The position numbers and the translations under genes were made by a program. Under the pieces are notes generated by a model that was not told the DNA's origin, searched no databases, and was given only the letters and a program-made list of their open reading frames with translations. This document shows, in pieces, positions 59,143-64,000 of a stretch of DNA of 64,000 nucleotides (position 1 is the stretch's first letter; the number at the start of each line of letters is the position of its first letter). Source of the stretch: Bryum argenteum (Eukaryota > Streptophyta > Bryopsida > Bryales > Bryaceae); NCBI GenBank assembly GCA_037043015.1, contig CM073324.1, forward strand, positions 6,655,013 to 6,719,012. The letters run 5' to 3'.

Positions 59143-61567
59143 ATGGTGTGGTGCAGCTACTGTACGAAGGATCAAGTTGCAGAGAGAGACGACACCATCG
59201 GATTCACGTGTTGCACGGAATGCGGGAGAGTGTTAGCTGATGACGCATTCTCCAATGAACTAACATTTACCAATACGGCGAATGGATCATCGCGACCAGA
59301 AGGAAGTTTCATACCTGGTAATGCACTATCAAGGATTCCACGCATTTCACACGGGAAGCAAGTTCTCAGTTTCCAATCGGACTCTCATGAAAAGACGCTC
59401 AACAAAGGCAAGCACGAACTCGAAGAAATTGCAGAGCGGCTCTTAATTCAACCACGAACGACAATAATCGAAGGCGCGCATCGATTTTACACGATGGCCG
59501 TAGAGCGGAACTTCACACGGGGGAGACGATTGCCACAAGTAGCTGCAGCTTGTCTCTACATCATTTGCCGCCAAGAGAACAAGCCGTATATGCTCATAGA
59601 CTTCTCAGACTCTATCGAGACGAACGTATACATCCTAGGCACCGTCTTTTTGCAGCTTTGCCAACTTCTTCGTCTCGAGCAGCACGCTATGATGGCGCGA
59701 CCTGTCGATCCGAGCTTGTTCATTCACCGATTCGCCGCCCGGCTCCACTTCGACACCAAGATGCACGCAGTGGCAAATACCGCGTTGAGACTTGTTGCTA
59801 GTATGAAACGAGATTGGATGCTGACAGGAAGACGACCGAGCGGTATTTGTGGGGCTGCTCTTTTCATTGCTGCACATATTCACGGCTTCGAGCGATCGAA
59901 ATCCGATATCTCAAGCGTGGTGCACATCAGTGAGTCTACTCTCAGACAACGGCTGGTTGAGTTTCAGCGAACAGATTCGAGCAACTTGACTGCTGAGGAG
60001 TTCAATTCACGAGCGAAGGAGATCGAAACATCCGCACATCTAATCGAAGGTATCACGAACACTTCTCAATTAACATGTGAGCATAAAGAAGCTCAACATC
60101 ATGCGCATGGTCTTTGCCGTGCTTGCTATGACGAGTTCGTCAAAGTCTCCGGAGGCATGTCTCATGGTGGCGCTCATCCACCTGCCTTCACCGAAGCTCA
60201 AAAGAAGGCTGCAGCCGAGAAACATGAAGATTCAACGGTTGCCGAAGATACAGAGAACCCCATTCCAGAATCCGAAGATCCAGAGAACCCCGTTACAGCA
60301 TCCGAAGAGACAGGGAACCCCATTACAGCATTGATCGATGTAAGCCGTGATGATGCGACACAAGGAGTAGCAGATGATGAAGGGACTCTTTCGGATATTG
60401 ATGATGAGGAAGTGGAAGGCTATTTACACAACGACGAGGAAGTGAGGTTGAAGACGATCATCTGGACAGAAATGAACAAGGAGTACTTGGAGATTCAAGA
60501 AGCAAAAGCAGCTGCTATGAACTTGGTGCCTGAAGAGGCAAGAGTGAAGAAGGTGATCAAGAGGAAGAGAGTGGAGGAACCAGTTGTTGCGGAAAGTGCA
60601 GCTGAGGCCGCTCGTGGGATGCTTGCAAGCAAGAAATTGAACTCCTCCAAATGGAACCATGGTGTTCTCGAAAACCTTTTCAATCAAGAGACGAAAGAGA
60701 AAGAGGAGGCATATGATCAAGGGTAAGCTGAACTTGGTGGGGTTTGGTGTTCTTTTTCTTCTTTCTTATGAATGATCATTCAGTGGTCGAAGAAATAAAT
60801 TGTTATGATAAGACATGATCACATCGACATTCAAGATATCAATTGTTACGAGAACGATCATCAACGTTAACGAAACCAATTGTTATCATGAAGACATTGT
60901 ATTTGGGGGGAAATTTATTTATGAAGCCTTTGGAATGATGGTCAAGGGTAAGTTGACTGAAGAGCTGCCTTATTAAGGTTCGGCAATCTTCTTCTTAATA
61001 TGGATAATCATCATTAGTGAGAGGCGATTCGGTATTACAAGTCATTGTTTTTGGTGACGACACTTTGGATTCTATAATTGTGAAGCGATTGAAGTACGAG
61101 TATTCGTCAAAAACTACATAATGAAAAAGATCAAGATTATTGATTTCTATATCTAAGTAATTGTGAAGACATTAATCCAAGAGATTCATTCACTTCAAAT
61201 GTGTGCTCTCAATGAGAGCTTTTTCAAGTATACAGTGCGCATGGTCCTTTGGTAAGATCTGTTTTTGTTTGTTTCTTATAATGTAGAAGTTTATAATAGT
61301 AGCAAAAGGAATTTACTTCCATTTGCTGTTAAGATGTTTAAAATTTGTGATGTACAATATGTGAGGAGTAGAACAAGTAAATAATTATGTAGTTGTGGTG
61401 TTTTATGCAGATGGAATAAAACTCAAGAGCAAAATGTGGAGAATGATATGCAAGTGGAGGTTGAGAAGGTTGACGAAGACGTTGGCGATGAAGAAGAGGA
61501 TGATGAGGAATTTGAAGGTCATACTACTGTGAACGATGAGGAGGAATACTATGATGAGTATGAATAA
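59143..61567 (+). CDS. BRF1: BRF1, TFIIB-related subunit of RNA polymerase III factor TFIIIB
   Basis: Two exons, 59143..60722 and 61411..61567, give 578 aa with a phase-2 junction (CAAGG|GTAAGC to GCAG|ATGG). Reading on without splicing stops at once and loses the acidic tail. Residues 4-27 form a zinc ribbon (Cys4, Cys7, Cys24, Cys27). Two cyclin folds follow (about 90-185 and 198-290), including RLPQVAAACLYIICR and RRPSGICGAALFIAA. A His/Cys-rich stretch lies near 315-335. The Brf1 homology segment DDEEVEGYLHNDEEVRLKTI that binds TBP is at about 420-440. The C-terminus is very acidic with EEEYYDEYE. The protein bridges TBP, B double prime and RNA polymerase III at tRNA and 5S genes in the nucleus. 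An inverted broken copy is at 26852..28625. Confidence 0.94.
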
Positions 61568-64000
61568 TTAGAATATGCAGGTTGATCACATGATAGAGTA
61601 TCATAGTTTGATATTCTTGTGTTTTAATTTGGATGAACAGTTCTTTGAGCAATCTGCATTGTACAGTTTTCTTATGCCAAATCACTGTATAGAAGCTTAT
61701 CACTGGAAACAAATTACATGGAAAGAGAAAGCCTACTTGAAACTTGAGAAATTGTGATTTGACTACGATATAAAAAAATTGGGCTTTATTGAGGTATCCG
61801 TTTAAACTGTTAACGGTTCATCTTTTAGTTGTCTGATTCATAAGTAGTTAGTTGGTGACATCTATAATGTAAGAGATGCATTTATCTAAGTATCAATCTT
61901 TATTATTCAATGATAAGAACTTCAATCAACTTACTAATCATAAATTTGTGGCCTAGCTTAAAAATTATAAATATATCTTTGAAAGAAAATTAAGTTTTGA
62001 GCAAAGAAAATAGGGCGCACAAGGGGGTTATTATCTTCAAAAAGTCATGACAGATTACCTCTAACAAAATATTTGAGTGCCCTCATAGAAAGAGAGCCAT
62101 TGCATGCCCTTGGAACATGATTTCCTCTCATGCACGCTCATCATCAACTCTCGTCCGTTATCCTACTAAACTTACTACTATCCTAATTTGAAATTCAAAA
62201 CTATGTATTTCATGATACCAAAGTATGAGTCTTCATTTGGTAAAAATTACTTTCCGTTATAACGCTTTGAAATGCCTCCATTCACAAAAAAACTATAAGG
62301 TTGAAAATATGATTATTCTCCACTAAAGGTGATTGAAATCCCAAGAAGTTTGAGATAGTTGGTACAAGTATTCATGTTTGAGTGGCACCTATAAGACATC
62401 TCAAAAAACATGCAAATTGTGAAGTTCCATCTTGGATTTAATTTCAACCCAAATTTCTAAAAATTGTGGAATAAGATAAAAATTGGTTACCATGATTTTT
62501 GTAAGTTTTACAGGTATGATCGGTTATCATTTTCTACCTTTATCCGTTGTATTATTTTGAAAGGTGATCTTTAAGTATTCTTTTGAGGTGAGTTGAGCAT
62601 GTTATAAGACAAATACCTCAATATGTTCTTCCACACTCAATAGTCACATGTTCTTTTTCATGACAATTCTTTATAAAAAGATGTGTTTTCATTTTGCCAT
62701 GATGTGCTGAGATTCTCAATCTTGGTGCTTGCACCTCTTATTCTCCAATCGTTGAATTTCATGCAAGTCAAGTTGTCAAATATGGCGTAGATTATTAGAC
62801 AAAGAGACAAATCTACACTAGTCCATCATATGTTTTATTTTCCGCAACGCTTTCATCTCATTGTGCCATCTAGACTATTTGTATCTTGAAAAATATGAAA
62901 ACTTCCTATCTGTTTAAAATTGATAATAGTCTTAGAATAAATTTCTTCGAGAATAGAACTTGGTTTGTAGTATGTCCTCTTTAATATCATATGAACCTAA
63001 GGTAGGAGAATCCAAAGGCGGCCCCCTCCCCGTAAGCGTGCATGCTAGATTCTTGCTCCTATGAGAATTTGATCACCTTATAATTACCTTAATGTATCCC
63101 ATGCATACATGGAGTACTGTGTCCGAATATAGATTAACCTGTATTGGTCACTTCCTAAAAATTTGGGTTATTATTGTAAGTGCTTTAAAATATTACAGAA
63201 ATAGGGAAACTTCATCTATTCTTCTTGTAATTCACTGAAAATTAATAAGGCACTCATTCCACCACTCCAAGTATAGTGGATTCCTTAAATTACGCAAAGG
63301 GGTGTTCATACCTTATCTTTCAACCCAAATGTCTTTACATGCAAGGGTGCATTCGCAAAGGATTTATGTAAGCCAGTTCTCAAGTTGTCCATGTAATGTT
63401 GATGTGGGGTACAATTTAATGCCTTCAAAATGATGTAAATGACAAATTTAGGTACTGTTGTAGAAAGCATCCTCAAAAGCTATTAGGGTTTTTTTATTAG
63501 GGTTTTTTTTCCACATATATGTATCACTAGCAATAGTAAGAGTGTTAGGACTACATTGATAACTCGCACTTTTGCTACCACCACATATATAATTCTATAA
63601 CTTTGTGCATATAGACCTTTCGCACATAGACCTTTGCTGTATTTCTGCTGTCAATGAAAGCACAAGAGTATCTATAACAAAATCAACATGCCCTGAAAAC
63701 TTGAATAATGGAGACCACACACCAATGACTTCAGAATAATAGATTCATGAATACAATGTCAAGTTCAGCCCCAGGCCGCACAATCCATTCAAGCTCGCAC
63801 ATGGACAAGAAAACCCTGCAACGAGCACTTCTATAGAAGAAATGTTAATCGAGATTCAGACTCGGTCACTGCACTATACATTAGCACTGTACAAAAACCT
63901 ACACCGCATGGAAGAGAAGCACCCTTTGACTTTGAATGCCTCCCTTCCATTGACAAGGTCACCAATTGATCATTCACACATAACAAGCTATTACAACAAA
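61568..64000. other. 3' spacer, no gene seen
   Basis: AT-rich DNA contains short open frames only. GC content rises after about 63760, which could be the 3' end of a minus-strand gene beyond the right edge; no coding frame supports that. Confidence 0.4.

Noticed and set aside
60723-60726. BRF1 ending at the in-frame TAA after GATCAAGGG
   Set aside because: CAAGG|GTAAGC is a strong donor, and splicing to 61411 in phase gives the acidic tail expected of BRF1.

Overview
The window looks like nuclear DNA of a land plant, most likely a non-seed plant such as a moss; the lineage is an inference. Introns have plant-type GT-AG borders with T-rich 3' ends, genes are moderately GC-rich islands in AT-rich spacer, and the recognisable genes are plant families: an ethylene receptor, a MINU/CHR12-type SWI2/SNF2 ATPase, a BRF1 subunit of TFIIIB, a GT61 glycosyltransferase and a relic of an NBS-LRR gene. 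No tRNA, rRNA, CRISPR or prokaryotic operon structure was seen.

Layout. 1-0.8 kb: first exons of a minus-strand gene, probably plastid-targeted, running off the left edge. 2.8-5.3 kb: a truncated SINE, a 427-bp TTAA-flanked inverted-repeat element, then an ORF (479 aa) with 17 tandem nonapeptides and a C-terminal coiled coil. 8.7-11.3 kb: a five-exon GT61 gene preceded by a degenerate ~185-bp tandem repeat. 14.4-16.0 kb: minisatellites. 16.3-17.1 kb: minus-strand gene for an unrecognised CxxC...CxxC protein. 18.4-26.9 kb: dense mobile DNA (SINEs with target-site duplications, TTAA elements, a MITE). 26.9-28.6 kb: an inverted, broken copy of BRF1 joined to a SINE. 29.4-35.0 kb: the MINU-type remodeller with a GC-AG intron. 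36-48.7 kb: MITEs, including one inserted in an exon of an NLR relic, an 82-bp tandem array and a long hairpin. 50.8-56.5 kb: a subfamily-I ethylene receptor with an intact kinase and receiver, preceded by a 160-bp tandem duplication. 58.4-61.6 kb: intact BRF1. 61.6-64 kb: no gene seen.

The genes do not form a pathway. Three are general regulators: ethylene sensing at the ER, nucleosome remodelling, and RNA polymerase III initiation. Tandem duplications of 160-240 bp lie just upstream of three genes (GT61, the zinc-ribbon-like gene and the ethylene receptor).

The most unusual signal is a dispersed family of elements whose ends read TTAA-CCCCTAAA ... TTTAGGGG-TTAA. Three pairs of ends and several single ends are visible, and one insertion can be compared with an apparent empty site at about 43.13 kb in the same window. 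TTAA target sites with CCC/GGG termini are a hallmark of piggyBac-type transposons, which I would not expect in a land plant. No transposase is present here, so the assignment is inference.
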